Assembly (NCBI GenBank): GCA_000333855.2
Contig: CM007341.1
Coordinates: 634,499 to 698,498, forward strand
DNA from: Endotrypanum monterogeii
Taxonomy: Eukaryota > Euglenozoa > Kinetoplastea > Trypanosomatida > Trypanosomatidae
DNA length: 64,000 bases
Reading direction: 5' to 3'
Shown here: positions 63,162-64,000 of the stretch, in pieces
Position numbering within the stretch: position 1 is the first letter of the stretch
How the letters are laid out: every line of letters starts with the position of its first letter
Program-made: the position numbers and the translations under genes
Notes under the pieces: generated by a model
What the model saw: only the letters and a program-made list of their open reading frames with translations
Databases searched by the model: none
What the model was told of the DNA's origin: nothing

Positions 63162-63587
63162 GAGAGTCAACAGCAAATGTTGAGCCCCGAAAAGAAAAAA
63201 AAAGAGAGATGACCAAGAGATAAAAGACGAGGACACCGAGTGGAAAACGAAGAAAAGAATGGATAAACTACAGATAAGATACGCATCCAGCATCTAACGC
63301 TTGTCAGCAACTTCAACTCGTGTGAAAATTCCATATCGAAAAATAGACGGTGAGATCACGTTTTTTCGGCTAGGTACTAGAGAAACAATGCAGCCTCAGA
63401 TTCACCGAAGTGCTAGAGTAATATGTTTCTTTTTTTTTTTTAAGTTTTTTTTTGAGCATCTCTACCAAAAAGATACGTTGTAGGATATGTGTCTCTGTAA
63501 ATGGGAACAGTTTTCTGAAGAAAGCAATAAGCACAAGGTCCATTGATAGACACTGAGTTTGTCACACAAAGGCACAGTGATAAAGAG
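63162..63587. other. Spacer upstream of RPL32
   Basis: No gene. A-rich (63189-63206) and T-rich (63429-63454) homopolymers; the right part is the 3' UTR of the edge gene. Confidence 0.65.
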
Positions 63588-63977
63588 TCACCGGTTACCA
63601 GTTAGTTTGTTTTTTCTTCCCGTCTTCTTTGCTCGGTGAGTGTAAGTCCTGCGAATCTTGGTGTCGGACTGGAGGCGACTCGCAGCAGCAAAGAAGGCGA
63701 CTCTGTCAATGGCCGTTGTGACGGTGATATGCCCCTTGCTACATTGAATGTAGAAAACCGGAGTATCCCCATCTGGGTAAACGCTGCTGTTCGGGCAATG
63801 GCTAACGAGGCGAGCATCCCAGCCCAAATGGGTGAGATACGAGGATACTCTTCGCTTGTACGTGAGACACAGCTGCCCATATCGTGAGCTGCATCGCTGG
63901 CATATTTCCACGTCGCCAATGTTTAGAAGTTTTTCTTGCTTCCGGCAAAACAGGCAAAGTTGCTTCAATGCTTCCAT
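63588..63977 (-). CDS. Small zinc-ribbon protein, unrecognised (may extend past window)
   Basis: A 129-residue basic protein. The N-terminus has a four-cysteine zinc ribbon: CLFC (about 8-11) and CQRC (about 26-29). A central part (VSSYLTHLGWDARLVSHCPN, then FYIQCSKGHITVTTAIDRVA) is globular. The tail is Lys/Arg-rich (RRTYTHRAKKTGRKNKLTGN), suggesting nucleic-acid or ribosome binding. No family recognised. The ATG at 63977 is the first within the window, but the 23 bases to the right edge contain no stop codon in this frame, so the true start could lie outside. Confidence 0.75.
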   Translation of the reverse strand: MEALKQLCLFCRKQEKLLNIGDVEICQRCSSRYGQLCLTYKRRVSSYLTHLGWDARLVSHCPNSSVYPDGDTPVFYIQCSKGHITVTTAIDRVAFFAAASRLQSDTKIRRTYTHRAKKTGRKNKLTGNR

Positions 63978-64000
63978 TTTGCGGCTATGGTGAAGGTGAA

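Noticed and set aside
1..64000. Horizontally acquired operon, phage or CRISPR content
   Set aside because: No bacterial-type operon, integrase, spacer array or compositional island was seen; all families are eukaryotic.

Overview
The window is nuclear DNA of a trypanosomatid, most likely of the Leishmania lineage. Every convincing gene (22, plus one or two doubtful small ones) lies on the minus strand. All are intronless and separated by purine-rich spacers, which read as pyrimidine tracts on the sense strand. Several tracts end in an AG just before the start codon, as expected for spliced-leader trans-splicing. The whole window is therefore one polycistronic unit transcribed from right to left. 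Families also point this way: a kinetoplastid pseudoperoxidase, a kinetoplast-type SSE1 nuclease, IFT54, expanded NEK and DYRK kinases, PUF and PPR proteins. From memory, the order RPL32 - COX subunit - PSMA2 and a nearby calcineurin B resembles Leishmania chromosome 21; this was not checked.

In transcription order (right to left) the genes are: a zinc-ribbon protein at the edge (63977), RPL32, a COX6B-like subunit, proteasome alpha-2, an MCU-family channel subunit, a Pumilio protein, then a 4.8-kb gene-poor stretch. Next come a MYND zinc-finger protein, a PSMD5-like alpha-solenoid, SSE1, a LisH-DYRK kinase, a degenerate EF-hand-like protein, calcineurin B, a PPR protein, a prenylated UBL3/MUB ubiquitin-fold protein, a small zinc-finger protein and a BAR-like coiled coil. 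The left part holds an F-box protein with about eight membrane spans, two tandem MFS transporters, a WD40 protein, the pseudoperoxidase, IFT54 and a NEK kinase. Neighbours look functionally unrelated, as usual in such units.

Spacers are long (0.4-4.8 kb) and full of pure dinucleotide repeats and homopolymers. Four 1-3% diverged copies of a dispersed element of about 550 bp (25.75, 30.4, 40.2 and 55.6 kb) and two older copies of a second element (21.2 and 42.9 kb) sit in 3' flanks. Size and placement resemble SIDER retroposons, but I could not verify the family. At the extreme left edge lies a diverged piece of the NEK 3' coding region. No tRNA, rRNA, CRISPR or strand switch was seen.

Starts are given at ATG codons. 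Several longer frames that open at TTG or GTG, or that run into spacer sequence, were trimmed. The most unusual items are the F-box/multispan fusion, the pseudoperoxidase with its splice-site-defined start, the UBL3-like protein, the PUF protein with a readable RNA code, and the young dispersed repeats.
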